DNA of 64,000 nt from Streptomyces sp. H27-C3 (GCF_030063415.1 NZ_JASITA010000027.1:1-64000), one strand, 5' to 3'; positions 24,066 to 33,542 are shown, counted from the stretch's first letter. Program-made: numbers and translations. The notes: generated by a model from the sequence alone, not told the origin.

Positions 24066-24721
24066 GACGTCGGCTCGTCCGGCTCCGCGGGCTCGGCAGG
24101 CGCCCACGCGTCGGCTGTCGCCTTCTCGGTGCGCGCCGACGGCGGCGGGCCGGGAAGGAGCCGGTGGGCGGCACGGTCCGGGGAGGTCATGCAGGCCGAC
24201 AGCGGCCCGCCCGGTGAACGGATCGCGGCGACGGCGTGGGTGAGGAAGTCGCGGTGCCACACGAACAGCCCTGACAGGCCGGCCTCCGGGTCTTTGTGCT
24301 GCTGGTAAGCCAGCCACAGGGCATGCAGCCAGGCCACGACGTCGTCGTGCTCCTGCCACTGCAGGCACCAGGGTGCCGCGGTGGTGACCTCCGCCCCGTA
24401 GACCGGCAGGAGGAAGTCGTCGACCCAGTCGGACAAAGCGTCAAGCTCGTCCTCGCGTTCCTCGCCGTCCAGCTCCATGATCGGGCGGGGCTCCGGTGGC
24501 GCGGCCGAGGGCGGTCCGCCGAAGCCCGGCATCCCGAACGCCGCGAACGGCGACGGGCTGCCGGGGTCCGGCGCCGACGCCAGACGGTCGAGCTGCTGCT
24601 CGTGCTGGGCCTGCCGGTCCATCAGCCGCCGGACCGTGGCCTCTACCCCTTCCGAGTCGGGATCCAGAACTCGGACTGGCTCCAGCTCCCCCTCGGGCGA
24701 GGGCTCTACGGGTTCAGGCAT
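24062..24721 (-). CDS. DUF4913 family protein
   Basis: ATG 24721 has AGGAGG upstream. The 219-residue product has an acidic N-terminus, a coiled-coil-like RLMDRQAQHEQQLDRLASA, then the DUF4913 domain from about 95: LSDWVDDFLLPVYGAEVTTA, APWCLQWQEHDDVVAWLHAL, WLAYQQH and a WHRDFLTHAV close. DUF4913 proteins are frequent on actinobacterial plasmids and have no known role. Its stop overlaps the RelE-like start. The C-terminus is acidic (PAEPDEPTS), unlike the basic tails of most neighbours. Confidence 0.82.
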   Translation of the reverse strand: MPEPVEPSPEGELEPVRVLDPDSEGVEATVRRLMDRQAQHEQQLDRLASAPDPGSPSPFAAFGMPGFGGPPSAAPPEPRPIMELDGEEREDELDALSDWVDDFLLPVYGAEVTTAAPWCLQWQEHDDVVAWLHALWLAYQQHKDPEAGLSGLFVWHRDFLTHAVAAIRSPGGPLSACMTSPDRAAHRLLPGPPPSARTEKATADAWAPAEPAEPDEPTS

Positions 24722-24816
24722 GAGGAGAATGGCCTCCTAGAAGGCATGGAAATGGGGATGCAGAAGTCACGACGAGTGGATCGCTCGTCGAGCCGCAATA
24801 AATGAGTGGCGGGCCG

Positions 24817-24837
24817 TCGCTCTGAGCCAGAGAGCGA
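24817..24837 (-). terminator. Short hairpin after methyltransferase gene
   Basis: TCGCTCT (24817-24823) and AGAGCGA (24831-24837) form a 7-bp stem, 37 bases beyond the stop of the minus-strand methyltransferase gene. It is modest in strength. Confidence 0.45.
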
Positions 24838-24873
24838 TGACCAAATCCGCAGTCGAGAAGTGCGGTTGTAGCG

Positions 24874-25629
24874 TCAGGTGGTGAGCACCATGTCGTCCCG
24901 GGTGAGGGTTTCGCGGATCGTCTCGGTGAGCCGGTCGGCCGCGATCGACGCGTAGTGCTCGGTCTTCTCCACCCCGATAAAGTCGCGGCCTTCCAGCAGG
25001 GCGGCGACGCCTGTGGATCCGGAGCCGGCGCAGAAGTCCAGCACCGTGCCACCCGGCGGGGCGATCTGCACCAGCTGCTGCATCACGGAGACAGGCTTCT
25101 GGGTGATGTGCTGGCGCTTGGACCCCGACGGCTGCGAGGCGCTGTAGAGACCGGGCAGATAGACCGGATTCTTAGCGGCGTCGATCTTGCCCTTGGCACC
25201 CCAGACGATGTACTCGCAGTCCTGGCGGAACTTGCCCTTCTGCGGCCTGGCCTGCGGCTTGTGCCAGGTCAGGACGCCCAGCCACAGCCACCCGGCAGCC
25301 TGGAAGGCATCTGTCGTAGCGGGGAGTTGGCGCCAGTCGGTGAACAGCAGCGCTGTGCCGCCGGTCTTCGTCATGCGGTGCGCTTCGGTCATGATCTGGG
25401 TCAGCCAGAGCGTGTACGAGCGCTGGTCCATGTTCTCGCCGGTGAAGTCGGGCAGGGAGTGCTGTGCATCGGCGGAGGTGTACTTCTGCTTCGCGGAGCG
25501 GCTCGTGCGCTCCTTCGCAGTCCGACCGCCGGAGTTGTACGGCGGGTCGGTGATGACGGAGTCGACGCAGTTGTCCGGCAGGCCGGCAAGGACGCTGAGA
25601 GCGTCGCCCTGGTGCAGGGAAAAAGGCAA
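24874..25629 (-). CDS. Site-specific DNA methyltransferase (DPPY-type, orphan)
   Basis: The frame from about TTG 25629 gives 251 residues; longer frames to 25884 lack the family's start pattern. Motif IV SVITDPPYNSGG lies near residue 25. A target region follows (FTDWRQLPATTDAFQAAGWL, WHKPQARPQKGKF), and motif I comes late, GTVLDFCAGSGSTGVAALLE near 200, so it belongs to the beta-type, amino-group (N6-A or N4-C) methyltransferases. No restriction gene is adjacent. It may protect the element or alter host methylation. It is a familiar Streptomyces mobile-element protein. Confidence 0.85.
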   Translation of the reverse strand: MPFSLHQGDALSVLAGLPDNCVDSVITDPPYNSGGRTAKERTSRSAKQKYTSADAQHSLPDFTGENMDQRSYTLWLTQIMTEAHRMTKTGGTALLFTDWRQLPATTDAFQAAGWLWLGVLTWHKPQARPQKGKFRQDCEYIVWGAKGKIDAAKNPVYLPGLYSASQPSGSKRQHITQKPVSVMQQLVQIAPPGGTVLDFCAGSGSTGVAALLEGRDFIGVEKTEHYASIAADRLTETIRETLTRDDMVLTT

Positions 25630-26140
25630 AGAGGAACCCCAGTTCAGGCGTGGAAACACGGAAGGGAAAGCCCGTCTCGCAGGCGAGTCCCCGCAGGCCG
25701 GAATGGGGCATAGAGATGCCCGGGCCACAGATCGGGGAGAGCGAGGGGGAGTCCAAAAACTGTAGAGGTGAAATCGCCGACGACCAAGAAGTGTGGGCGG
25801 AGGGTGCGGTTTCCGATCCCTCGCGCCTACTTTTTGGTCAACCGCCAATTCGGGCCTACTGTTTTTGAACCGCCCGGCGCACACCGCCGCTGGCTACTTC
25901 CCACCATGCCTCTCGGAGGTTTCCCCTGCCCCGGCACACCTAGCTCTCGGCCCGGCCATGCGCGGCGAGCGGCAACTCGCCCGCACCGGCCTCCCTCGAT
26001 CGCCCACCACCGGCTGCCGCGCCCTTCCACCACGCCCTGCGTACGCGGCACGCCGGACACCGCACCCCGAAGGACACGTCCATGACGTCTCTCTACCCAC
26101 CCATGCCCGTAATCGCTGACACGCGAGCGGTCCGCGCCGG
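25630..26140. other. Divergent intergenic region with an imperfect direct repeat
   Basis: About 500 bases separate the minus-strand methyltransferase from the plus-strand transfer train. It contains two related blocks, GCCTACTTTTTGGTCAACCG (25825-25844, continuing CC) and GCCTACTGTTTTTGAACCGC (25854-25873, then C). These AT-rich tracts in GC-rich DNA suit a promoter or operator region for one or both directions. No open frame here has a convincing ribosome site. Confidence 0.5.
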
Positions 26141-27274
26141 TTGAAGGCGCTCGCCGCCGGCATCGGCGTCGTCTTCCTCTCCCCACTCCTGCTCGCCGGA
26201 ACGGCCATGATGGTGGCCTCCTCCGCCGATGCCGTGCAGACCGCAGCGTTCTCCAGCGGCTGCCTGACCGACATCGATTCCGGCGAGGTCGCCAAGCAGG
26301 TTTCCAAGATCCTCGACGGGGCGTCCGGCAAGGACGTCAAGATCAAGGGCCTGGACCTGCCGGCCGAGCAAGTCCCCAACGCGCAGACGATCGTGGCCAG
26401 CGGCATCAGCCTTGACGTGCCCAAGAAGGGCCAGATCATCGCGCTCGCTACCGCGATGCAGGAATCGCGGCTGCGCAACCTCAACTACGGAGACCGGGAC
26501 TCGCTGGGCTTGTTCCAGCAGCGCCCCTCCCAGGGCTGGGGCACGGCCCAGCAGATCCGCGACCCGGTCCACGCCTCCGAGCAGTTCTACAAGCACCTGC
26601 TCAAGGTGAGCGGCTGGCAGCAGATGACCGTCACCCAGGCGGCACAGGCCGTCCAGAAATCCGGCCTCCCGGACGCGTACGCGCAGTGGGAGGGCCTGTC
26701 GACCGCGCTGCAGAAGGCCATCGCCGCCACCTTCCCGGGCGCAGGCAAGGACAAGGTCGACAAGGCGCCGGACAAGGTCAAGGAGCCGGCGGCCAGTACC
26801 ACCGGCTGCGCTCCGTCCAAGGACGGCTCCGGCTTCGGCCGGATCCCCGAGGGGAGCGTCCCGAAGGGATACAAGATCCCCAAGGACGCCGACCCCAAGG
26901 CCCGCAAAGCCCTGGACTGGGCAATGCATCAGCTCGGCACGCAGTACCAGTGGGGCGGCAACTGCACCGACTCGCACGGCCCCGACCCGATGGGCCGCTG
27001 CGACTGCAGCTCGCTGATGCAGCAGGCATACGCCCACACCGGCGTCACCCTCACCCGCACCACGTACACGCAGGTCAACGAGGGCAAGCCGGTCTCGCCC
27101 AGCAAGCTCCAGCCCGGTGACCTGATCTTCAGCCGCGGCACCGCGAGCCGTCCCGAACATGTCGGCATGTACATGGGCGAGGGCCTCGTCATCGAGGCGC
27201 CGCGCACATCGAAGCCGGTCCGGATCACCCCGATCAAGGACTGGGACATTCTCGCCGCCCGCCGCGTCCTCTGA
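26141..27274 (+). CDS. Transfer-associated peptidoglycan hydrolase (lytic domain + NlpC/P60)
   Basis: TTG 26141 starts a 377-residue exported protein with a hydrophobic N-terminal segment (LAAGIGVVFLSPLLLAGTAM). Residues 95-200 form a lysozyme/transglycosylase-like domain with candidate catalytic Glu108 (AMQESRL) and DSLGLFQQRPSQGWG. From about 250 an NlpC/P60 domain carries Cys289 (CDCSSLMQQAY) and His340 (EHVGMYMGEG), the usual Cys/His pair. Dual-domain enzymes of this kind open the wall for conjugative channels (VirB1/TcpG-like). It is the first gene of the long plus-strand transfer train. Confidence 0.88.
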   Translation: MKALAAGIGVVFLSPLLLAGTAMMVASSADAVQTAAFSSGCLTDIDSGEVAKQVSKILDGASGKDVKIKGLDLPAEQVPNAQTIVASGISLDVPKKGQIIALATAMQESRLRNLNYGDRDSLGLFQQRPSQGWGTAQQIRDPVHASEQFYKHLLKVSGWQQMTVTQAAQAVQKSGLPDAYAQWEGLSTALQKAIAATFPGAGKDKVDKAPDKVKEPAASTTGCAPSKDGSGFGRIPEGSVPKGYKIPKDADPKARKALDWAMHQLGTQYQWGGNCTDSHGPDPMGRCDCSSLMQQAYAHTGVTLTRTTYTQVNEGKPVSPSKLQPGDLIFSRGTASRPEHVGMYMGEGLVIEAPRTSKPVRITPIKDWDILAARRVL

Positions 27275-27296
27275 CGCTGCTTCTCCCGAGCACCGC

Positions 27297-27322
27297 CCCG
27301 CCCGGACAGCACTCCGGGCGGG
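27297..27322 (+). terminator. Hairpin after the hydrolase gene
   Basis: CCCGCCCGG (27297-27305) pairs with CCGGGCGGG (27314-27322), beginning 22 bases after the stop. It may partly terminate or attenuate transcription into the downstream channel genes. Confidence 0.55.
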
Positions 27323-27434
27323 CCTGTGCCGCGGCCATCTCCCGCGCCCCGAGCGCCACTTCCCCCCTTTCTCTTCTTCCCTTCCCCGCCGGCCCCTCGC
27401 CTGGCCTGCGTATGCAAGGAGCCCCGCCACACCC

Positions 27435-27749
27435 ATGCCCTTTCCCCTCGCAGACCGCGTTATCCAGCTCGCCTACGACCCCGGCATCAAGCCCCAGGGC
27501 GGCGGCCTGCCCGGCCTCGCCGTCCTGAAGAACGTCGTCAACAGCATCAATATGTTCGGGATCATCGCCGTCGTCGGTGCCCTCGTCGTCTCCCTCGGCG
27601 TGTGGGCCTGGGGTCACCACACCGGCGGCCACCAGGCCGAAGCCAACGGCAAGAAGGGCGCCGTCGTCGCCGCCGGCGCCGCCCTCGGCCTGGGCGCCGC
27701 GAACGGAATTGTCACGTTCTTCTCGGCGCTCGGCTCGCAGGTCCACTGA
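27435..27749 (+). CDS. DUF6112-like small membrane protein of the transfer system
   Basis: ATG 27435 gives 104 residues. Two hydrophobic helices (NMFGIIAVVGALVVSLGVWA and a KGAVVAAGAALGLGAANGIV/TFFSAL segment) flank a short hydrophilic loop with HHTGGHQAEANGKK. This layout, just upstream of VirB8-like and VirB6-like genes, matches the small membrane proteins (DUF6112-like, VirB2-like in position) of actinobacterial conjugation clusters. Its stop overlaps the next start (TGATG). It may be a pilin-like or channel subunit. Confidence 0.75.
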   Translation: MPFPLADRVIQLAYDPGIKPQGGGLPGLAVLKNVVNSINMFGIIAVVGALVVSLGVWAWGHHTGGHQAEANGKKGAVVAAGAALGLGAANGIVTFFSALGSQVH

Positions 27750-28435
27750 TGAAGAAACGATTCCCCTCCGTCTCCCTGTCCTCCTACGGCGTTGGCTGGT
27801 CGCCCAACAAGCGCATCGCGATCGTGGTGCTGGTCGTTACCGTCCTGCTCGTCATCGCTGCCAGCGTCGCCTGGATGACCGGGAGCAACCAGCAGGGCCA
27901 GGACCACGCCGCCCCGTCTCCGGCGAGCAGCCCTTCCTCCTCCGAGGCCGCCCCGAAGCCCGCCGCCGGATCGGGGTCCGTGCCCAAGCCCCCGCCGATC
28001 GCCGAGCCCGTCGAGTACGCCAAGGCCGCGGCCCAGATGCTGTGGTCCTACGACAGCCGCAACACCAGTCGTGACCAGCAACTCGCCGGCATGCGTGCGT
28101 GGATGACCGAGGAGACCACGTACGCCGACTGGACCTCGGTCTCCGGCCAGGTCCCCGACCCGGTGCTCTGGTCTCGCATGGCCGACCAGGACCAGCACGC
28201 CACCGCGACCGTCACCGAGGGCCACTTCCCCTCCGCGTTCAAGGCGGCCCTGGCGGACGACCCGTCCGCGATCACGCAGGCATACATCTACGTCGTCACC
28301 GTCAACGGCAAGCAGCAGATCGCCTGGAAGAAGGGCGGCGGCGGCGCCGAAGAGCGCGCCGTGACCCTCGCCGTCCAGTGCCGCCCCGACCACGACTGCT
28401 CCCTGGCCGCCATCGCTCCGAACGTCACCCAGTGA
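27749..28435 (+). CDS. VirB8/TcpC-like conjugation channel protein
   Basis: ATG 27749 overlaps the previous stop. The 228-residue bitopic protein has a cytoplasmic N-terminus, one transmembrane helix (IAIVVLVVTVLLVIAASVAW, about 24-43) and a Ser/Pro-rich linker to about 85. The outer domain with EYAKAAAQMLWSYDSRNTSR and TEETTYADWTSVSGQVPD has the NTF2-like size and layout of VirB8 or TcpC periplasmic domains. The C-terminus has two cysteines (QCRPDHDCS) that could pair. It is probably a scaffold of the secretion channel. Confidence 0.75.
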   Translation: MKKRFPSVSLSSYGVGWSPNKRIAIVVLVVTVLLVIAASVAWMTGSNQQGQDHAAPSPASSPSSSEAAPKPAAGSGSVPKPPPIAEPVEYAKAAAQMLWSYDSRNTSRDQQLAGMRAWMTEETTYADWTSVSGQVPDPVLWSRMADQDQHATATVTEGHFPSAFKAALADDPSAITQAYIYVVTVNGKQQIAWKKGGGGAEERAVTLAVQCRPDHDCSLAAIAPNVTQ

Positions 28436-28467
28436 CCCGCGCCTGACCCAAGAAAGGAGGACTCCCC

Positions 28468-29835
28468 GTGGGTTTCTGTGACTTCCCCCTGGCAGACAAA
28501 CTGTGCTCCGTCGGTGACGCCGTCGACTTCGCCTCCGACCCCGGCAAGGCCATCGGCGACTGGCTCGCGAAGTCAGCCGGCGAACTTGCCGCTGCGGCTG
28601 CCGACTTGGCAGCCAAGGCGGTCAACGCCACGACCAAAGTCGACCTGAACGCCGGCTGGTTCCGCGACAACTACGAGATGCTGCTGCCGCTGGGCCTGGT
28701 CCTTCTCGTCGCGACATTCTGCGCACAGCTCGTCAGAGCAGCCATCAAACGTGACGGACAGGCCCTCACCCAGGCACTGACCGGCACCATATCGGGTGTT
28801 TTGTTTGCCTTCTGTGCCATAGCCCTGACCACCGTCGCCATCGAGGTGGTCGATGCCATCTCCAACGGACTCTTCAAAACCGCGCACCTGAACATCGAGT
28901 CGGCCGTGCGCCGCATCGTGAAGGTCAACCAGATCGCCAGCCTGTCCGGGCTGGGCTGGCTCCTCCCGGTGGTCACCGGTCTCGGTGCCGCCGCCGGGGC
29001 CATCCTCTACTGGTGCGTGATGATGGTCCGCAAGGTCGGCATCCTCGTCATGGTCACCTTGGCGATCTTCGCCTCAGCAGGCGGCGGCTGGGAGGTCGCA
29101 CGCCGTTGGCGCAAGGGCTGGATCGAGGCCACCGCCACGCTCGTGGTCTCCAAGCTCCTGATGACCGTGATCTTCGTGCTCGGCATCGCCGCCATGGGCA
29201 AGACCGAGGCCAAGGACGGCATCGGCGCACTGGCCGACGTCATGTCCGGCATCGTGATTATGGTCCTGGTGCTGCTCTGCCCCTACGCCGTCTTCAAATT
29301 CGTGCACTGGGCTGCCGACGGTACCGACGGCGAGTCCATCCACCGCGCCGGCGGAGCCGGAGCCCAGATCGCCAAGCAGCACGCCGAGAAGGCCGCCCGC
29401 AAGGCAGCCTCGGCAGCCGCCACCGCCGGAACCGGCGGCGCGGCAGCCGGAGCGGGCGCCGCTCCGCAGGGCCCCGACGGCGGAGGCGGCTTCCCCGGCG
29501 ACATCGCCTCCAACCCGACGGACGGGGGTGGCGGCAAGGAAGGTTCACTCGGCGGCGGCACGGGCGTCTCGCCCGGCGGAGACGCCATCAAGTCCGGTGT
29601 GGAGAAGGCAGTCCAGCCCCCGCCGACGAGCGCCTCCGACGACACCAGCGGCCAGGTGGGCGGCAGCTCCGGACCCGGCGGCTCCGGAGCGAGCACCGCG
29701 TCCGGCCAGGAAGGCGGGTGGCAGACCGCCCCGCCGACCACGACCCCGCCACCCCAGGGCGCACCACCGTCCCCCGGCGCACAGAACGCCACCACCGGCG
29801 GAGCGGCTCCACCGCCGCCGCCGACCGGCGTCTGA
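28468..29835 (+). CDS. VirB6/TrbL-like polytopic conjugation channel protein
   Basis: GTG 28468 has an excellent AAAGGAGGA site. The 455-residue protein has about six transmembrane helices between residues 70 and 285, including MLLPLGLVLLVATFCAQLVR, GVLFAFCAIALTTVAIEVVD and VMSGIVIMVLVLLCPYAVFK. A 160-residue Gly/Ala/Pro-rich tail then ends PPPPPTGV. VirB6/TrbL proteins form the inner-membrane pore of type IV secretion systems. Position between VirB8-like and SCO6880-family genes supports this. Confidence 0.8.
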   Translation: MGFCDFPLADKLCSVGDAVDFASDPGKAIGDWLAKSAGELAAAAADLAAKAVNATTKVDLNAGWFRDNYEMLLPLGLVLLVATFCAQLVRAAIKRDGQALTQALTGTISGVLFAFCAIALTTVAIEVVDAISNGLFKTAHLNIESAVRRIVKVNQIASLSGLGWLLPVVTGLGAAAGAILYWCVMMVRKVGILVMVTLAIFASAGGGWEVARRWRKGWIEATATLVVSKLLMTVIFVLGIAAMGKTEAKDGIGALADVMSGIVIMVLVLLCPYAVFKFVHWAADGTDGESIHRAGGAGAQIAKQHAEKAARKAASAAATAGTGGAAAGAGAAPQGPDGGGGFPGDIASNPTDGGGGKEGSLGGGTGVSPGGDAIKSGVEKAVQPPPTSASDDTSGQVGGSSGPGGSGASTASGQEGGWQTAPPTTTPPPQGAPPSPGAQNATTGGAAPPPPPTGV

Positions 29836-29916
29836 TCCTCTGTCCGCTTCCTGGGGGCGGGACGCACTCCGCGCCTCCCGCCCCCGGGCCCTACCAGAGC
29901 CCCCAGGACCTGCTAC

Positions 29917-31389
29917 TTGACTGACCTCTCCGCCGCCCCGGTCACCGTGAAATTCCCGCACCGGTCCCGCCGCGGCATCCTCCTCGGCCTCTCCCTTCCC
30001 CAACTCATCCTCGTTTCCTGCATGTTGGCGCTGCTACTGATGACGGTGGTCTCCACCGGCCTGCTCGGCGCCGTCGCCCTGTCCCCGCTGTGTGCAGCGG
30101 CAGGTGCACTCGTCGCCATCCGCCGGCACGGCCGCTCGCTCATCGACTGGGCGCCGATCGTGGCCCGCTACGTTCAGCGCCGGCGCACCGGCCAGACGCT
30201 CTGGCTCGCCAGGCCCGTCACCCGGCCCCGCCAGGACGGCGTCCTTCACCTGCCCGGCACCGCGGCCTCCCTCAAGGTCGTCACGCCCGGCGACTCAGCC
30301 AACGGGGCCGCGGCCGTGCACGACCCGCACCGCCAGACCCTGACCGCCATCGCCCGCGTCACCAGCCGCGCCTTCGTCCTGCTCGACCCCGCCACTCAGA
30401 ACCACAACGTCAACAGCTGGGGACGCGCACTGGCAGGCATCGCCCGCACCGGGCACATCGCCACCGTCCAGGTACTGGAGCGCACCGTCCCCGACAGCGG
30501 AGACACCCTCACTCGCCACTGGGCCCAGAGCGGTCAGCCCCAGGCCCCGGTCGCCGGACAGATCTACTCCGAGCTGGTCGCCTCGGCCGGCCCCGCCGCC
30601 GCGCCGCACGAGACCTACCTCGCCATCTCCCTCGACCTGAAGGCCGCCAGGCGCCTGATCTCGCAGGCAGGCGGCGGGTTGCCTGGCGCGTTCACCGTCA
30701 TGGAGCAGACCACCGCGTCCATCGCCCAGGCCGCCCGGAACTCCGGACTGATGGTGGCGGGGTGGCTAAGCTCGCGGGAGATCGCCGCCGTCGTGCGCAC
30801 CGCCTACGACCCCAAGGCCCTCGCCGCACTCCAGCAGTGGTCGGAGACCGGCCGCGCCGAGGCGGACCCCGCCGCCGCCGGCCCCGTCGTCCAGTTCGAG
30901 GAGTACGACCGCCTCGCCACCGACTCCGCCCGCCACGCCACGTACTGGGTGGAGAACTGGCCGAGGACCGAGATGGGAGCGGGCTTCCTTCACGGGATCA
31001 TGTTCACGGCCGGAGTACGGCGCAGCCTGTCCCTTATATACGTGCCCCAGGGGCTCGAGTCCGCACTGCGGGACGTCCAGCGGAAGAAGGCTGCGATCAT
31101 CGCCGACGCGAACGAGCGCGCCCGCAAGGGACAGGTCGACAGCGAAGAGGACTCCGTCGAGTACGCCGACGTCAAGACACGAGAGCGTCAGCTCATCGCC
31201 GGACACGCCGACGTCGCCCTGACCGGCCTGGTCACCGTCACCGCCGAGACCGATGCCCTCCTCGACGCCGCCTGCGCACAGATCGAGACCCACGCCGTCA
31301 CCTCGGGAGTCGACCTGCGACGGCTCAACTACCAGCAGCCCGACGCCTTCGCGCTCACCGCACTGCCCCTCGCCCGGACCGCGCTGTGA
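29917..31389 (+). CDS. SCO6880 family conjugation protein (PrgI-like N-terminus)
   Basis: TTG 29917 starts a 490-residue protein. The N-terminal part has two membrane segments (LPQLILVSCMLALLLMTVVS, LSPLCAAAGALVAI), followed by a large cytoplasmic domain with RSLIDWAPIVARYVQRRRTG, VLHLPGTAASLKVV and VENWPRTEMGAGFLHGIMFT. This is the pattern of the SCO6880 family found with VirB4-like ATPases in actinobacterial transfer clusters. It resembles the N-terminal non-ATPase half of VirB4/TraC proteins and probably docks the ATPase at the membrane. Confidence 0.85.
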   Translation: MTDLSAAPVTVKFPHRSRRGILLGLSLPQLILVSCMLALLLMTVVSTGLLGAVALSPLCAAAGALVAIRRHGRSLIDWAPIVARYVQRRRTGQTLWLARPVTRPRQDGVLHLPGTAASLKVVTPGDSANGAAAVHDPHRQTLTAIARVTSRAFVLLDPATQNHNVNSWGRALAGIARTGHIATVQVLERTVPDSGDTLTRHWAQSGQPQAPVAGQIYSELVASAGPAAAPHETYLAISLDLKAARRLISQAGGGLPGAFTVMEQTTASIAQAARNSGLMVAGWLSSREIAAVVRTAYDPKALAALQQWSETGRAEADPAAAGPVVQFEEYDRLATDSARHATYWVENWPRTEMGAGFLHGIMFTAGVRRSLSLIYVPQGLESALRDVQRKKAAIIADANERARKGQVDSEEDSVEYADVKTRERQLIAGHADVALTGLVTVTAETDALLDAACAQIETHAVTSGVDLRRLNYQQPDAFALTALPLARTAL

Positions 31390-31519
31390 CCGGGGCACAG
31401 CTCACCACCGGTGCCGCTCCGCACCTGGTGGATGAGGTCTTGGCCAAGCCCGCCGCCATTCGATCGCACTGCGGCGAACCGCCACAGCCCCTGTCTCCCG
31501 GCAGGAAGGACCGCCACCT

Positions 31520-31984
31520 TTGACCTCTCCCACGCGTCCGAACGACGCGCATCCCTATCTCCGGGCAGCGAGCGCCGGAGTCCGCCACCACACCCGCGCC
31601 CTGGTGCAACCGGGCGCCGCCCCGGCCAAGCCAGTCGACCGTGTGCATCTCGACGTACTCCACGCCCACCTCACCGCCCTGCACCAGCTCCTCGACCGGC
31701 TCGCCGAGACCGCCCGGCCGCCGCACCCCGCCGCAGGCCGGCACCTCACCACCGCGCACACGCGCCTCTGGCAGGCCACCACCGAGATCCACTCCGCATT
31801 CCACCTACTGCCCAGCCACACGGCGCCAGAGAGTACCCAGACGAACGAATGCCATCCGGAACGGCTCCCCGAGGGACCACCCGTGCTGACTATCTGCCAG
31901 CGCCACCTCACTGCCGGACACGTCATCCGGCACAAGACCACTCCCACCGATCTCCGCTCGCACACCACGGCCTGCGTGCGATGA
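31520..31984 (+). CDS. Small helical hypothetical protein in the transfer train
   Basis: TTG 31520, with AAGGA about nine bases before, gives 154 residues. A helical core (YLRAASAGVRHHTRALVQPG, VHLDVLHAHLTALHQLLDRL and TTAHTRLWQATTEIHSAFHL) is rich in His and Leu. It ends in a short segment with CQRHLTAGHVIRHK. It sits between the SCO6880-family gene and the VirB4-like ATPase and is likely a small accessory to the channel. No family was recognised. Confidence 0.62.
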   Translation: MTSPTRPNDAHPYLRAASAGVRHHTRALVQPGAAPAKPVDRVHLDVLHAHLTALHQLLDRLAETARPPHPAAGRHLTTAHTRLWQATTEIHSAFHLLPSHTAPESTQTNECHPERLPEGPPVLTICQRHLTAGHVIRHKTTPTDLRSHTTACVR

Positions 31985-32012
31985 GCACCACCCGCAGAAT
32001 CGAGGGCCCCTG

Positions 32013-33527
32013 ATGAACCACCGGCCCGCCCGTCGAGCCCGCCGCGCCAGCGCCAGCCCCCTGTTCACCCCCCACGGAACGGACCGGGCCAGCCGCAAAG
32101 AGGCCCGCCGCCAACTCTCCGAAGCCACCGCCAAGGCCCGTGCCGAAGCAAGCACTCATCCGGCAAACGGCACTCCCGCCGAGAACAAGACTCCCGCCGC
32201 GCTCTACCCCCCGAGCGGACGCCCAGGACCCGCCTCGGCCCGCAAGAACCGGCTGAAGCTGCCCGCCCACCGCATGACGACCGCCGTGGCCGCCGGCGCC
32301 TACCCCTTCCTCGCCGAAGGGGGCCTCGGCGCCGAAGGCATCTACATCGGCCGAGACGTCCACGCCGAGGCATCGTTCGTCTTCGACCCGTTCGCCCTGT
32401 ACGGCAAAATCGAAGGTTTCACCAACCCCAACATTTTGCTGGCCGGCGTGATCGGCCAGGGCAAGAGCGCCCTGGCAAAGAGCTTCGCATTGCGTTCGGT
32501 CGCCTTCGGCTACCGCGTCTACGTGCCGTGCGACCCCAAGGGCGAGTGGACGCCCGTGGCCAACGCGTTGGGGGGCACGTCCGTTGCCCTCGGCCCCGGG
32601 CTCCCCGGCAGGCTCAACCCCCTGCACGCGGCCCCACGCCCGGAGAGCATCGCCGAGGCCGACTGGGTCGGCGAGATTCGCAAGCGGCGCCTCCTCCTCC
32701 TCGGCTCCCTCGCCCGGACCGTCCTCGGCCGGGACCTGCTGCCCATGGAACACACCGCCCTGGACATCGCCCTCGACACCGTCGTCACCCATGCCACCGA
32801 CACCGGCCGCACCCCGCTCCTCGGGGACGTCGCCGCCACCCTCAACAACCCCGTCGCGCTCGACGAGGCCGCCGGGATGATGTCAGGACGACTCGGTGAC
32901 GCAGCCCGAGACCTGGCCCACGCCATGCGGCGTCTGATTCACGGTGACTTGGCCGGCATGTTCGACGCCCCCTCCACCGTGGCCTTCGATCCCAACGCGC
33001 CGATGCTCACCATCGACCTGTCCCGACTCGGCGGCTCCGGCGACGACACCGCGCTCGTCCTGGCGATGACCTGCGCCTCCGCCTGGATGGAATCCGCCCT
33101 CACCGACCCCAACGGCGGGCGGCGCTGGATCGTGTACGACGAGGCATGGCGCCTGATGCGCCACGCCGGCCTCCTGCAACGCATGCAGGCCCAGTGGAAG
33201 CTGAGCCGCGGCCTCGGCATCGCCAACCTCATGGTCATCCACCGGCTGTCCGACCTGCTCACCGCAGGCGACGCCGGTTCGCAAGGCCGCGCGCTCGCCG
33301 AGGGCCTCCTCGCCGACTGCAGCACCCGCATCATCTACCGCCAGGAAACCGACCAACTTCACGCTGCGGCCTCGCTGCTCGGCCTGACGTCCGTGGAGAT
33401 GGACGCCATCGCGCACCTCAACCGGGGCCGCGGGCTCTGGAAAGTCGCCGGACGATCTTTCATCGTGCAGCACCTCCTGCACAGCCACGAGCTGGCGCTC
33501 TTCGACACCGACGCCCGCATGCATTGA
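32013..33527 (+). CDS. VirB4-like conjugation ATPase
   Basis: A 504-residue ATPase from ATG 32013. After a basic, Ala-rich start comes IYIGRDVHAEASFVFDPFAL, a VirB4/TraC hallmark. Walker A GVIGQGKSALAK lies near residues 145-156, and Walker B RRWIVYDEAWRLM near 371-383. The RGLGIANLMVIHRLSDLLTA and TRIIYRQE segments recall motif C and the arginine-finger region. It should power the assembly or transport of the type IV channel. It follows SCO6880, the usual order in this system. Confidence 0.88.
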   Translation: MNHRPARRARRASASPLFTPHGTDRASRKEARRQLSEATAKARAEASTHPANGTPAENKTPAALYPPSGRPGPASARKNRLKLPAHRMTTAVAAGAYPFLAEGGLGAEGIYIGRDVHAEASFVFDPFALYGKIEGFTNPNILLAGVIGQGKSALAKSFALRSVAFGYRVYVPCDPKGEWTPVANALGGTSVALGPGLPGRLNPLHAAPRPESIAEADWVGEIRKRRLLLLGSLARTVLGRDLLPMEHTALDIALDTVVTHATDTGRTPLLGDVAATLNNPVALDEAAGMMSGRLGDAARDLAHAMRRLIHGDLAGMFDAPSTVAFDPNAPMLTIDLSRLGGSGDDTALVLAMTCASAWMESALTDPNGGRRWIVYDEAWRLMRHAGLLQRMQAQWKLSRGLGIANLMVIHRLSDLLTAGDAGSQGRALAEGLLADCSTRIIYRQETDQLHAAASLLGLTSVEMDAIAHLNRGRGLWKVAGRSFIVQHLLHSHELALFDTDARMH

Positions 33528-33542
33528 AAAGCAAAGGGGCTC

